A stretch of DNA of 35,098 nucleotides from positions 1 through 35,098 of the forward strand of contig JAIFKM010000025.1 of NCBI GenBank assembly GCA_020049575.1, read 5' to 3'. The position numbers were made by a program, and so were the translations under genes. The DNA comes from Desulfobulbaceae bacterium. GTDB lineage: Bacteria; Desulfobacterota; Desulfobulbia; Desulfobulbales; Desulfocapsaceae. The notes beneath the pieces are model-generated. The model worked only from the letters and a program-made list of their open reading frames with translations, searched no databases and was not told where the DNA came from. Positions 17,162-25,095 of the stretch are shown here, one piece after another (position 1 is the first letter of the stretch; every line of letters begins with the position of its first letter).

Positions 17162-18298
17162 GTGATTTATCTCGATAATGCCGCGACAACCTATCCAAAG
17201 AACGGCGACTGCCTGCGTCAGGCCCTCGAGCAGTATCTAACGCTCGGTGCCTCTCCCGGTAGGGGCGGCTATGATCGGGCCATGGACTCCGAGGAAGCGG
17301 TTACCGCCGTTCGTACCAGAATAGCCAGGTTTTTCGGGGCAGGCCAGGATGCGCGTGTATGTTTTGCTAATAACGCCACCGATGCCCTGAACACTCTCAT
17401 CCAGGGACTGGTCAGTCGTGGTTCTCATGTGGTGAGCTCTCGCCTGGAACATAATTCGATCCTTCGCCCGCTGCATCATCTTCATAAACAAGGGTTGATT
17501 ACTTTTGACCTGGTTCCCTTTGATGCGCAGGGATTTATCACCCCGGCAGCGGTTGCCGCGGCGATCAAGCCGGAGACCTGCCTGGTCATCCTCACCCACG
17601 CTTCGAACGTCCTTGGCACAGTCCAGCCGATCCGGCAAATTGGTGAGATCTGCCGGGCGCACAGTGTACCTCTTGTCCTTGATGTGGCCCAGAGCGCCGG
17701 TGTTGTCCCCATCGATATGCAGGAGTGGGATGTTCAGGGTATCGCCTTTACGGGCCATAAATCACTGCTCGGCCCAACTGGCATCGGCGGCCTGGTTGTC
17801 ACTCCTGAGATCGATCCGCTTCCCAGCCGTTTCGGCGGTACCGGTATCGACTCCCTCAATCTCTTTCAGCCGCTGATCTATCCCTACAGACTTGAGGCAG
17901 GCACCGTAAATCTTCTGGGTATCATTGCTCTTGGGGAAAGTCTTGCATATATCGAGAGTCGATATGAGGCAGCTTTCTTAAGGGAAGTGGCTTTGCTGCA
18001 GCAGCTTCGCGATGGCTTGAGGCCCTGCCGGCGGATTCGGATTCTTGCGCTCGATGAACTGCAGGATCATCTGCCGATTTTGACCTGTACAGTTGATGGC
18101 ATGGCGAGTACCGATGTCGGCACCATCCTCGATGGTGATTTCGACATTGCTGTCCGCACCGGTCTGCATTGCGCGCCGTTAGTGCATGCAGATCTGGGAA
18201 CCTTCGACAACGGTGCGATCCGTTTCAGCCTGGGACCCTTTACTACAGAGGCCGAAATTGCACAAACTGTGCGGGCCATGTCGATTATTGCCGCATAA
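17162..18298 (+). CDS. cysteine desulfurase-family aminotransferase class V (EF2568 type)
   Basis: The 378-residue PLP enzyme starts MIYLDNAATTYPKN, typical of the family. It has the cofactor residues His97 (EHNS), Asp174 (DVAQ) and Lys200 in TGHKSLLGP, the Schiff-base lysine. Cys337 in VRTGLHCAP is the likely persulfide-bearing active cysteine. These features fit the subgroup I know as TIGR01977 (EF2568), often encoded near selenium- or sulfur-dependent molybdenum hydroxylases. I chose the GTG at 17162 because GGAGG lies 5 bases before it and the family N-terminus begins there; an ATG at 17141, overlapping the previous stop, is the alternative. Probable job: supply sulfur (or selenium) for the terminal ligand of the molybdenum cofactor. 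Confidence 0.88.
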   Translation: MIYLDNAATTYPKNGDCLRQALEQYLTLGASPGRGGYDRAMDSEEAVTAVRTRIARFFGAGQDARVCFANNATDALNTLIQGLVSRGSHVVSSRLEHNSILRPLHHLHKQGLITFDLVPFDAQGFITPAAVAAAIKPETCLVILTHASNVLGTVQPIRQIGEICRAHSVPLVLDVAQSAGVVPIDMQEWDVQGIAFTGHKSLLGPTGIGGLVVTPEIDPLPSRFGGTGIDSLNLFQPLIYPYRLEAGTVNLLGIIALGESLAYIESRYEAAFLREVALLQQLRDGLRPCRRIRILALDELQDHLPILTCTVDGMASTDVGTILDGDFDIAVRTGLHCAPLVHADLGTFDNGAIRFSLGPFTTEAEIAQTVRAMSIIAA

Positions 18299-18314
18299 CG
18301 GACAGGTCGCCGCA

Positions 18315-18971
18315 TCAATTCCCGGGAGTGGGTATTCTCTGTCGATCGGCTGCTGCCCCTGGGCAGGGAGTGAATGTTGTCGGGGTATAGTTTATCAGTT
18401 CGAGTTCAAATCTGCCATTGTGCCATTTGATGATATTGATGCAGGCATATCCTTGCCGCAGATGGAAGAGTTGGGAGAGAGGGATGCCGACAAGTCGGCA
18501 GAGCAGGACCCGGTTGACTCCTGCATGGCCGATGATCACGGCATTTTCGTGGGTCAGTTGGAGAATGCGGAGAAATCCCGGCCAGACCCTGTCAGCCAGA
18601 TCGGCGAAACTCTCACCGGCCGGTGGTTGGAAGATGGCAATATCCCGGCCTCTTGCTTCATAACTGCCGGGAAACTGCTGCTGCACCTGGGGAACCGTCA
18701 GTCCCTCCCAGGGGCCCAAGGCGATCTCGCGCAGGGCGGGCTCAATTTCTGGCTGCAGTCCAAGGGTCCTGCCCAGAATTTCGGCACTCTCCAGGCATCG
18801 TCCCAAAGGGCTTGAGAATAGCTGATCCATACGGATATCTTTGAGCACTTCAGATGCTTGCCTGATCTGCTCCCTGCCCCTCTCGGTCAGAGCTACCTCC
18901 ATCTGGCCGATGAATCGTCGGGGGGAGGAACCTGCAATTTCACCGTGACGCAGGAGATAGACAGTTTTCAT
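18315..18971 (-). CDS. histidine phosphatase family protein (CobC / phosphoglycerate mutase-like)
   Basis: The 218-residue protein begins VYLLRHGEI, where the His of RHG is phosphorylated during catalysis. It has SSPLGRCLESAEIL, EIALGPWEG and the second catalytic His in IIGHAGVNR. The length and motifs fit small-molecule phosphatases such as CobC (alpha-ribazole phosphatase) or broad sugar phosphatases. It is the last gene of the nine-gene leftward operon and overlaps the MocA-HD gene by 4 bp. That tight link suggests it removes a phosphate from an intermediate of the same pathway, but no B12 genes are nearby to support a CobC role. The C-terminal ~20 residues are Pro-rich and not conserved. 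Confidence 0.85.
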   Translation of the reverse strand: MKTVYLLRHGEIAGSSPRRFIGQMEVALTERGREQIRQASEVLKDIRMDQLFSSPLGRCLESAEILGRTLGLQPEIEPALREIALGPWEGLTVPQVQQQFPGSYEARGRDIAIFQPPAGESFADLADRVWPGFLRILQLTHENAVIIGHAGVNRVLLCRLVGIPLSQLFHLRQGYACINIIKWHNGRFELELINYTPTTFTPCPGAAADRQRIPTPGN

Positions 18972-20077
18972 AGGCCAGCCTCATCCAGAATTGATTCCAT
19001 CCTTTTTCCGCTCATGTGTTCTGCACGATCTTTGAGGGCCAGCGCTCGCTCTTTTTTCCCGAGAATCTGCCGGCAAATATTCTGGTCACCGGCAAAAACT
19101 TTCAATTTCTCGACATAGCGCGTCTCTATCCCGGTCCGACGTGTACCACTGATGAACTTGTCTGCCAGACAGACGACTTCCTTTTCAGTCAGTTCGCCTG
19201 TCGGTGATATCTCCAGATCCATATGCGCTGCCGCGATGGAGGCAATCTCCTTCAATCCCAGAGCGGCAAGCATCTCAGCCCCGCGGATCTCATGCCGGGG
19301 CTGTCCTTTGGCCACGTCATGCAGCAATGCCCCGCCATAGATGAGATCCAGATCAAGCGAGCATCCCTGGTCGTTAAGCACCTGGGCAAGGGCTGTGGCA
19401 GCCCGGCAGACCATCTGGCTGTGGGCCAGTCCCTTTTTGGTCAGTAGCTGCCCTGCCAGGGCGTCGATCTCCTGGCGATTCGGGATGGAGATGCGGGCAA
19501 GCCGCCGTTGCAGTCTCTCCAGGTCTGCCGGCGTGTCGGCATCCAGGTGGATACCTTCGTCCCAGACGGCAATGTCTATTCCTTTGTGCCGGCTGAGCAG
19601 GGTTTCAAGTCCGCCCTGGCCATCATGTGCCAGGATCGCCGGGATGAGGGAGGCGGGGATCAGTGGTGGATGGCCGCGTCGGCCAGCAAAAACCGGATAG
19701 ATAATGGCTTTCTTGTTAATATCTGCAGCTGTAAGGATTTTTCTGAGAGTGGCAGTCCGGATCAGGGGAATATCCACCGGCAGGACAAAAAAAGCCTCTG
19801 TTTTCTTGGGCAGAGACCTTACTCCGCACTGAATCGAAGAGAACATGCCCGTTGGGTATTCAGTATTCCGTATGCATCGTATCGCCAGAGATGCAGCCTC
19901 TGCTTCGGTTTCGTCAGCCCGGTGGCCGACAACTGCGACGATCTCCTGCAGGCCGCACTCCTGAAAGAGCGTCTGGCAACAGCCAAGCAGGCTTTTGCCG
20001 GCAAGTCGGATCAGCGGTTTGAAGGTTCCCATGCGCGACGAGAGACCTGCCGCCAGAATGAGGGCGGCTATTCTCAT
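18968..20077 (-). CDS. MocA-like nucleotidyltransferase fused to an HD domain
   Basis: Residues 1-~195 are a MobA/MocA-type nucleotidyltransferase: AALILAAGLSSRMGTFKPL (nucleotide loop, with Lys20), PVDIPLI (metal-binding Asp102) and RRGHPPLIP. Enzymes with the RGHP form usually attach CMP to molybdopterin, giving the cytosine dinucleotide cofactor that Mop-type enzymes use. Residues ~205-340 form an HD phosphohydrolase domain: AHSQMV (His219), LLHDVAKG (His263-Asp264), RHEIRGAEML, and an AAHMD motif. I recall this fusion as the DVU_1551-type NTP transferase of sulfate reducers. The HD substrate is unknown. Both neighbours are joined by 4-bp overlaps. Confidence 0.88.
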   Translation of the reverse strand: MRIAALILAAGLSSRMGTFKPLIRLAGKSLLGCCQTLFQECGLQEIVAVVGHRADETEAEAASLAIRCIRNTEYPTGMFSSIQCGVRSLPKKTEAFFVLPVDIPLIRTATLRKILTAADINKKAIIYPVFAGRRGHPPLIPASLIPAILAHDGQGGLETLLSRHKGIDIAVWDEGIHLDADTPADLERLQRRLARISIPNRQEIDALAGQLLTKKGLAHSQMVCRAATALAQVLNDQGCSLDLDLIYGGALLHDVAKGQPRHEIRGAEMLAALGLKEIASIAAAHMDLEISPTGELTEKEVVCLADKFISGTRRTGIETRYVEKLKVFAGDQNICRQILGKKERALALKDRAEHMSGKRMESILDEAGL

Positions 20078-21102
20078 ATCGGGGTTGCATATCTGTACTG
20101 CTGGATCTCGGCCATGATGCTCAGGGCGATTTCCTCCGGACTTTCACCGCCGATGGGCAGGCCGATCGGACTGTGGACCCTGGATACATCGCTGTCGGTG
20201 AATCCCTGTCGGCGCAGGGCGGCATAGATGGCATCCCGCTTGCGACGGCTGCCGATCATGCCAATATAACCGGCCTCGGTGCGCAGGGCCTGGGCCAAAA
20301 CCTCCTGGTCGTGCAGATGCCCGCGAGTAACGATAACCACGGCGTCGCCGGGTTCCAGCCCTTCCAGACATCCAACAAAAGAAGGGACGACCTTGATAAC
20401 ACTGGCCCCTGGAAATCTCTCACGGTTGGCAAATTCCAATCGATCATCAAAGACGATGAGCTCAAACCCCAAAAAACCGGCAAGATGGGCTGTCGCCAGG
20501 GCGACGTGACCTGCTCCTGCCAGATGGAGTCGTGGAGGACGGGGCATGGGTTCGACATGCAGTTTTGTTTCACCTGCGGTAACAGTGAAAGGCTGGCCGG
20601 TTCTGCCGATTCGGGCAAGTGCTTCACTGGGCAGTTCGGAGGGGAGATCTGGAAGCGATGGATTGCCGGGGATATGCACCAGAAGTCGCGGCGCGCTAGT
20701 ATTTTCCATTACTGTTAAAAGTATTGGTGATTTGCCCTCGGAAAAGGCCTCGTTCAGAGATGTATACAGCGTTAGTGTCTCAGGCTCCGGCATAAGACGC
20801 TGAAGGAGGATCTGTACTGCCCCGCCGCAGATCATGCCGGCTGCGGCGGCTTGGCCGGCAGTCAGGTCAAAGCGCAGCAGGGCATGGTCCGGACCGCTGT
20901 CCAGAAGTTCCCTTGCCTTGATGATGCAGAGGCCTTCCAGTTCGCCGCCGCCTATGGTGCCAAAGAGTCGGCTGTCCCGGCAGTACAGCATCCTGGTCCC
21001 GGAACTGCGTGGGGCCGAACCCGAGCTGTCGATAATGGTACACATGACTGCCGCTTGGCCTTTTTCCAGGCAGGCGCAGAGATGATGGAGGATTGTTCGC
21101 AT
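20074..21102 (-). CDS. XdhC/CoxI-family molybdenum cofactor insertion protein
   Basis: The 342-residue protein has the two XdhC parts. The N-terminal XdhC_CoxI domain carries IIDSSGSAPRSSGTRML and GTIGGGELEG, with Cys112 in GMICGGAVQILL. The C-terminal Rossmann-like domain runs from LHLAGAGHVALATAHLAGFLG to GYIGMIGSRRKRDAIY and the ending SPIGLPIGGESPEEIALSIMAEI. XdhC binds finished cofactor, helps exchange oxygen for sulfur with a cysteine desulfurase, and inserts it into the apo-hydroxylase; this is known from Rhodobacter capsulatus. Here it is the natural partner of the desulfurase at 17162-18298 and of both hydroxylases. A ribosome-binding site AAGGAA precedes its ATG, and 11 bp separate it from the ligase gene upstream. 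Confidence 0.9.
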   Translation of the reverse strand: MRTILHHLCACLEKGQAAVMCTIIDSSGSAPRSSGTRMLYCRDSRLFGTIGGGELEGLCIIKARELLDSGPDHALLRFDLTAGQAAAAGMICGGAVQILLQRLMPEPETLTLYTSLNEAFSEGKSPILLTVMENTSAPRLLVHIPGNPSLPDLPSELPSEALARIGRTGQPFTVTAGETKLHVEPMPRPPRLHLAGAGHVALATAHLAGFLGFELIVFDDRLEFANRERFPGASVIKVVPSFVGCLEGLEPGDAVVIVTRGHLHDQEVLAQALRTEAGYIGMIGSRRKRDAIYAALRRQGFTDSDVSRVHSPIGLPIGGESPEEIALSIMAEIQQYRYATPI

Positions 21103-21113
21103 TGCTTTCCTTG

Positions 21114-22409
21114 TTAACGTCGATCCAGGATGGATCGTTTCATGGTGTGTGATGCGCTGAATTTCGGGATCTGTCCTATGTCACCAATGATCAGCTGACC
21201 GTCTTTCACGGCATCGAGGACAGCCGGAATATTGAATAGTGATTTGCGGATTTCATTTCCGGCAGCATACTCTCGCCGAGCAAGGTATTCAATATGAATG
21301 CTTTCCGGGCGGCCCGATTCGAGTCTGGCCCGGAAATCGAGGAGTCCTTCGATTCCAAAAAGGGCATCATCGAGATCCTGGCTGAAGAGTATTCCGCCGC
21401 CTGCGAGCCGGAAAGGTTTGTTGCGTCCCCGGATATCGCAGAGGCGGGCAGTAGTGCCGCCGCACTGGCACTTACGGCGATCCAGGCGGGCAAGATCGCC
21501 GGTGCGATAACGGATCAGAGGCATCCCCCGTCTGCCCAGAGTAGTGATAACGATCTCACCGAATTCTCCGTCAGCCAGAGATGCATTGTTTTCCGGGTTT
21601 ACAATTTCCACCAGAAGATCGGATTCCCGCAGATGGCAACCTCTGTGCATACCGCATTCGACTCCACCGCCCAGACCGGTTTCGGTGGTGCCGTAATGCA
21701 GAAAGGTCGTACAACCGCAGGCTGTTTCTATGCGCTGCCTGACGGCGTCAGGGGCGTAGTCGGAACAGAGCAGCATGCTGCTGACCCTGCTATCCTGCGG
21801 CATGCCCTCGGCAAGGGCCAGCAGGTGCTGGGGCAGGCCGACAATGCAACTCGCTGATGTCTCCCGGACTGTTCTGGCCAGAACATTGATTGCCGGCAAC
21901 GGCCACACTGCCGAAATCTGTACCCCATGCCCGGAAAGGGCGCGAAGCAGTAGATCGCCAACGCTGTCGGGTTGATTGGCGGGTAGCAGAACAAGAACAT
22001 TGTCCTGTTGTGTTATCAGGTTGAGCATTCCTTCGTAAAAAAATTCCAAGGTTGCCGCAAGATCCTCCTGCGTGAAAAAAAGCCGTTTGGGAGGACCGGT
22101 ACTGCCGGAGGTTTCCAGGGTGATAATCCGGGATATGCGGGATTGGGAGATACAGAGGAGGTCGAGAGGGGATGAGGAAATGGAGGCTTCCGTAAGAAAA
22201 GGTATTCGTTCAAGATCCTGTCGCTCGTGCAAGCAGGCTGGTTCAACGGAGGCCAGATGCGTACGGTACAAAGGGCTTTGCTCCTTGGCCCAGGCGACGG
22301 TTTCTCGGAGGCTTGCCATCTGGGCCCTGAAAAGGGAATCTCTTTCCAGGGGCATGGCTAGGTTGAGGCGTCGGGCCGTATGAGCGTCAATCGGAGTGCG
22401 CTGCATCAT
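21114..22409 (-). CDS. AMP-forming ligase, phenylacetate-CoA ligase-like (DVU_1553 type)
   Basis: The ~431-residue protein is an ANL-superfamily adenylating enzyme of the PaaK group: P-loop TSGSTGPPKRLFFTQ, HYGTTETGLGGG (A5-like motif) and YRTGDLARLD, with a four-Cys/His pattern GVECGMHRGCHL and CQCGG that may bind zinc, as in PaaK relatives. Such enzymes activate a carboxylate as an acyl-AMP, then usually pass it to CoA. The substrate is unknown. I recall this family as fixed in the sulfate-reducer aldehyde oxidoreductase cluster. The start is the first of two ATGs at 22409, overlapping the TGA of the radical SAM gene (ATGA) with AGGAGAGG just before it. Confidence 0.85.
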   Translation of the reverse strand: MMQRTPIDAHTARRLNLAMPLERDSLFRAQMASLRETVAWAKEQSPLYRTHLASVEPACLHERQDLERIPFLTEASISSSPLDLLCISQSRISRIITLETSGSTGPPKRLFFTQEDLAATLEFFYEGMLNLITQQDNVLVLLPANQPDSVGDLLLRALSGHGVQISAVWPLPAINVLARTVRETSASCIVGLPQHLLALAEGMPQDSRVSSMLLCSDYAPDAVRQRIETACGCTTFLHYGTTETGLGGGVECGMHRGCHLRESDLLVEIVNPENNASLADGEFGEIVITTLGRRGMPLIRYRTGDLARLDRRKCQCGGTTARLCDIRGRNKPFRLAGGGILFSQDLDDALFGIEGLLDFRARLESGRPESIHIEYLARREYAAGNEIRKSLFNIPAVLDAVKDGQLIIGDIGQIPKFSASHTMKRSILDRR

Positions 22410-23740
22410 CCTCTCCTGTAGAGAGAACAACCATCCATGGCCGTGAGGTTATAGGCGCAGAACGGCACTAGCCCCCCGCCGGAAGGGGCGACGTGGATGC
22501 AGCAGCCCCGCAGTCTTTCGAGGTTGAGATTCCAGACGTCCTGGAAAGCCATTGCCGAGATTGAAAATGTATGAGTCCGGGCACGGGCCAGGAAATCGTC
22601 CAGATCATCAGGCTGGTGGTTTACAGCAGCAGAGGGGAGTGTGACCGGGCCCCACTGCCTTGCCGTGGCGTCAATTGATTGCCGGGCTCCTTCTTCCGCC
22701 AGAGTCGGTTGGCAGTTGCAGGAGTTGCCTTGGCCCAGCCTCATCGGCTTGCCGTCAGCATTAACCAGGTACTTAGCACTGAATGAACAGAGTGCGTGCT
22801 CGCAGCCAGGAGGGTTGAAGTCCGCGGCCTGCAGTATACCAGCACTTTGTTTTTGCAGGTCGGTCATGATCTCTGGCAAAGTTACATGATCTATCGTAAA
22901 CCCTGTGGGATATCGGCCGAAGAAACTGAGCGGCTGAAAGTGCACCCCCCTGACCGTTGGCTGCTGTTCAATGCCGAAGCGGACAATATCCCAGAGCATA
23001 TCTTCATTCACGTCGCGGGCCACTGTGGCTACCAGAACGACACCAAGACCCACTCGGGCCAGATTTTCCAGCGCCCGTTGTTTTTCTGACCACAGTGGCC
23101 TACCCCGGAGGACCCTGTAAGGTTGATCACTGATTCCGTCAAACTGCAGGAAAACCGAGGATAGCCCTGCATCTCGATATTTTTCGGCAAGATTCAGGTC
23201 TGCCGCCAGCCGCAGACCGTTGGTGTTGAGCTGGATAAAGGTGAACCCAGCTTTTCCGGCAGCGTTGATAATGTCCGGGAGATCCTCGCGCATGGTCGGC
23301 TCTCCGCCGGAAATCTGGAGATTGCAACCGCCGGTGCTGGCGAAGATAGCTGCAAATCTGTCGGAGATCTGGCCGATATCTTCATCGCTGCCCGCTGTGT
23401 TGCCGCTGCCAGCGAAGCAGACCGGGCATTGCAGGTTGCAGCGACCTGTGACCTCAACCAAAGCGGTACAGGTGCGTTGGGCATGTTCTGGGCAGAGGCC
23501 ACAATCGTAGGGACATCCTTTATCGGTAGATGTGTCGCGTCTGCCGCCCTGGTAGCCGATTTTCGGTCTGAGCCAGCTTTCAAACGCGGGTGGTCCTCGC
23601 CAGATCACGGTGGAAAAGGGTCCATGCTCCTCGCATTCTTTTACCATGCTGACTGTTTCGCCCTCACCGATAAGGTTGGCGGCGACTCGTCGCAGGCAGA
23701 CCGGGCAGACGCTCTCGACCACGTCGATCAGCTTAATCAT
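22406..23740 (-). CDS. trsS: radical SAM protein, TrsS type
   Basis: The 444-residue enzyme has the radical SAM triad in GRCNLQCPVCFAGSGN (Cys118, Cys122, Cys125 approximately) and the GGEP motif in QISGGEPTMREDLP. It carries further cysteine clusters: CPVCLRR at the N-terminus, GCPYDCGLCPEH before the core, CEHALC and NSCNC in the middle, and a C-terminal GCCIHV...FCAYN...GCS. These imply extra iron-sulfur clusters or metal sites. I recall NCBI naming this family as radical SAM (seleno)protein TrsS; here every position is Cys and there is no in-frame TGA. The reaction is unknown. It overlaps the ligase gene by 4 bp and the C-GCAxxG-C-C gene by 8 bp. Confidence 0.85.
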   Translation of the reverse strand: MIKLIDVVESVCPVCLRRVAANLIGEGETVSMVKECEEHGPFSTVIWRGPPAFESWLRPKIGYQGGRRDTSTDKGCPYDCGLCPEHAQRTCTALVEVTGRCNLQCPVCFAGSGNTAGSDEDIGQISDRFAAIFASTGGCNLQISGGEPTMREDLPDIINAAGKAGFTFIQLNTNGLRLAADLNLAEKYRDAGLSSVFLQFDGISDQPYRVLRGRPLWSEKQRALENLARVGLGVVLVATVARDVNEDMLWDIVRFGIEQQPTVRGVHFQPLSFFGRYPTGFTIDHVTLPEIMTDLQKQSAGILQAADFNPPGCEHALCSFSAKYLVNADGKPMRLGQGNSCNCQPTLAEEGARQSIDATARQWGPVTLPSAAVNHQPDDLDDFLARARTHTFSISAMAFQDVWNLNLERLRGCCIHVAPSGGGLVPFCAYNLTAMDGCSLYRRG

Positions 23741-24182
23741 GTTCGGGCGCGACCGTCAGATCAAAGTTGTTTTCGGAGAGAAGGACGAGAATGTAATTGA
23801 ATGCCTCAGAAAGGAGTCCGCCGCATATCTGGGGATCGGGCCTGCCGTCATCGACGATGTCTGCACAGCGGCTGCCGCCGAAGCGCTCCTCGGCCAACTT
23901 CCCGAACCACTCCTCAAACTCGTGCAGCAGGAGGGGGAGTTGGTCGTTTGCCTCGTCCTCCGCTCGTCCTTTGCCGGCATAATAGGCAATGAGGCAGGCT
24001 CCGCCGCTCACGACCCCGCATGGTCCCTGATGGGAGATCAAACCGTGGCAGAGTCCAGACATGGCCCTGATCAATCCGGGATTTTCACAGGCCTGGGTGT
24101 CCAGGGCCAATTTCAGCATGATTTGGGCGCAACAGAAGCCCTCGGCCGCCAGTTTGAGGATTTTGATATCAGTATCATTCAT
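23733..24182 (-). CDS. C-GCAxxG-C-C family protein (DVU_1555 type)
   Basis: The 149-residue protein has the spaced cysteines of this redox-like family: EGFCCAQ near residue 17, SGLCHGL (~45), PCGVVSGGACL (~55-64) and later single Cys in SRCADI and PQICGG. Family members are thought to bind metal or an iron-sulfur cluster, but none has a firm role that I know. A classic GCA motif is varied here (GGACL). Its ATG overlaps the stop of the methyltransferase gene by 4 bp. Confidence 0.82.
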   Translation of the reverse strand: MNDTDIKILKLAAEGFCCAQIMLKLALDTQACENPGLIRAMSGLCHGLISHQGPCGVVSGGACLIAYYAGKGRAEDEANDQLPLLLHEFEEWFGKLAEERFGGSRCADIVDDGRPDPQICGGLLSEAFNYILVLLSENNFDLTVAPEHD

Positions 24183-24889
24183 AACGGGTTCCGTTTGGCA
24201 ATAAGGAGAAAAAGACCGGGCTTGGTGACTTGGGATGCTTTACAGGCCTGATCCGCCAGTTCGGTACTGCCTGTAACAGCCAGCCAGAAGCCATGCAATG
24301 AGCCGTGTGCAAACACAAAATGGGCGGCGGTTTCCCGCAGGAGCCGGGAATGATCTTCAAGGAGAGTGACAGTAAATCCAGCATCGACAACCAGCGATCG
24401 CACCGTCTCAAGATCGGTGGCTCCGGCAAAACAGCAGGGGACTGGCCAGGCGCCTTCGACTGCATCGAAGGTTCTGGCAAATATGTCTGTTATGGCTAGA
24501 ATGCCATGTGGACGGAGCACCCGGCTAAATTCAGCCAGCACATTTTTTTGAGGTGTGAGATTCCAGGCACATTCACAGAGGATCATGTCAATTGTCCGAT
24601 CAGCTAGTGGAAGCCGGGGAAGGTCGGCCTGCAGGACAGTGAGTGTATCGTTTTTAGCCTCTGAAAGAAATGGCCAGTCGCGATCAAGACCCAGGCAATT
24701 GTACAGGCCTCGGGCTCGCAGCAGGCCAAGGGTGGCGCCCGGACCGCAGCCGGCATCGAGCACCGTCTGATGCGCATCGGGTCGGGTAAGCTCAAGAATG
24801 CGCCGGGTAAGGTAATCTCCGCCCGGGCGAAGTGAGCAGCCCAATCCCTGTCGTACGGCAGTTGCCTGGTAGAGCGGCATGGTCATCAT
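24179..24889 (-). CDS. class I SAM-dependent methyltransferase (DVU_1556 type)
   Basis: The 236-residue protein has the Rossmann methyltransferase motifs: I, VLDAGCGPGATLGLL (~43-57); the acidic LGLDRD at the end of strand 2; LQADLPRLPLADRTIDMILCECAWN (motifs post-I/II); and VLRPHGILAITD. Two unusual cysteine patches, CECAWN and VPCCFAGAT, suggest metal or thiol chemistry. In related proteins I recall, one of these positions can be selenocysteine; here there is no in-frame TGA. The substrate is unknown; it could be a cofactor intermediate or a thiol/selenol. It starts with ATG-ATG at 24889, overlapping the redox protein gene's stop. Confidence 0.84.
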   Translation of the reverse strand: MMTMPLYQATAVRQGLGCSLRPGGDYLTRRILELTRPDAHQTVLDAGCGPGATLGLLRARGLYNCLGLDRDWPFLSEAKNDTLTVLQADLPRLPLADRTIDMILCECAWNLTPQKNVLAEFSRVLRPHGILAITDIFARTFDAVEGAWPVPCCFAGATDLETVRSLVVDAGFTVTLLEDHSRLLRETAAHFVFAHGSLHGFWLAVTGSTELADQACKASQVTKPGLFLLIAKRNPL

Positions 24890-25095
24890 TTGTCCTCGAG
24901 CAATTGTTCCACCTGGAGCATTCGGCCGGTTGCCAGTTCTTCAGAGATCAGCACGGCGCCGCATTGAGGACAGGCCGGAAGTTCGACGCTGAAGACACTG
25001 CCCAGATAGCTGAGCTCGACGGTCGAAGGCTGAAGTTTCACACCGCAGGGCCGGCAGATCCAATTCATGTCTTCAGGGAGAAAACTCATGCTCAT
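24886..25095 (-). CDS. small two-CxxC redox or zinc-ribbon protein (DVU_1557 type)
   Basis: This 69-residue protein has two CxxC pairs, CRPC (~14-17) and CPQC (~42-45), separated by ~25 residues, a rubredoxin/zinc-ribbon arrangement that would bind one Fe or Zn. I recall its family as the DVU_1557 redox protein. It is squeezed between the methyltransferase and the large oxidoreductase, with 4-bp ATGA overlaps on both sides, so it is likely made in step with them. It may pass electrons from the large oxidoreductase to another member of the set. Confidence 0.82.
   Translation of the reverse strand: MSMSFLPEDMNWICRPCGVKLQPSTVELSYLGSVFSVELPACPQCGAVLISEELATGRMLQVEQLLEDK

Noticed and set aside
22406-24889. 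Selenocysteine in the radical SAM, C-GCAxxG-C-C or methyltransferase proteins
   Set aside because: Relatives are annotated as possible selenoproteins, but here all frames run without an internal TGA and the positions are Cys; the terminal TGAs fall in ATGA overlaps with the next gene.
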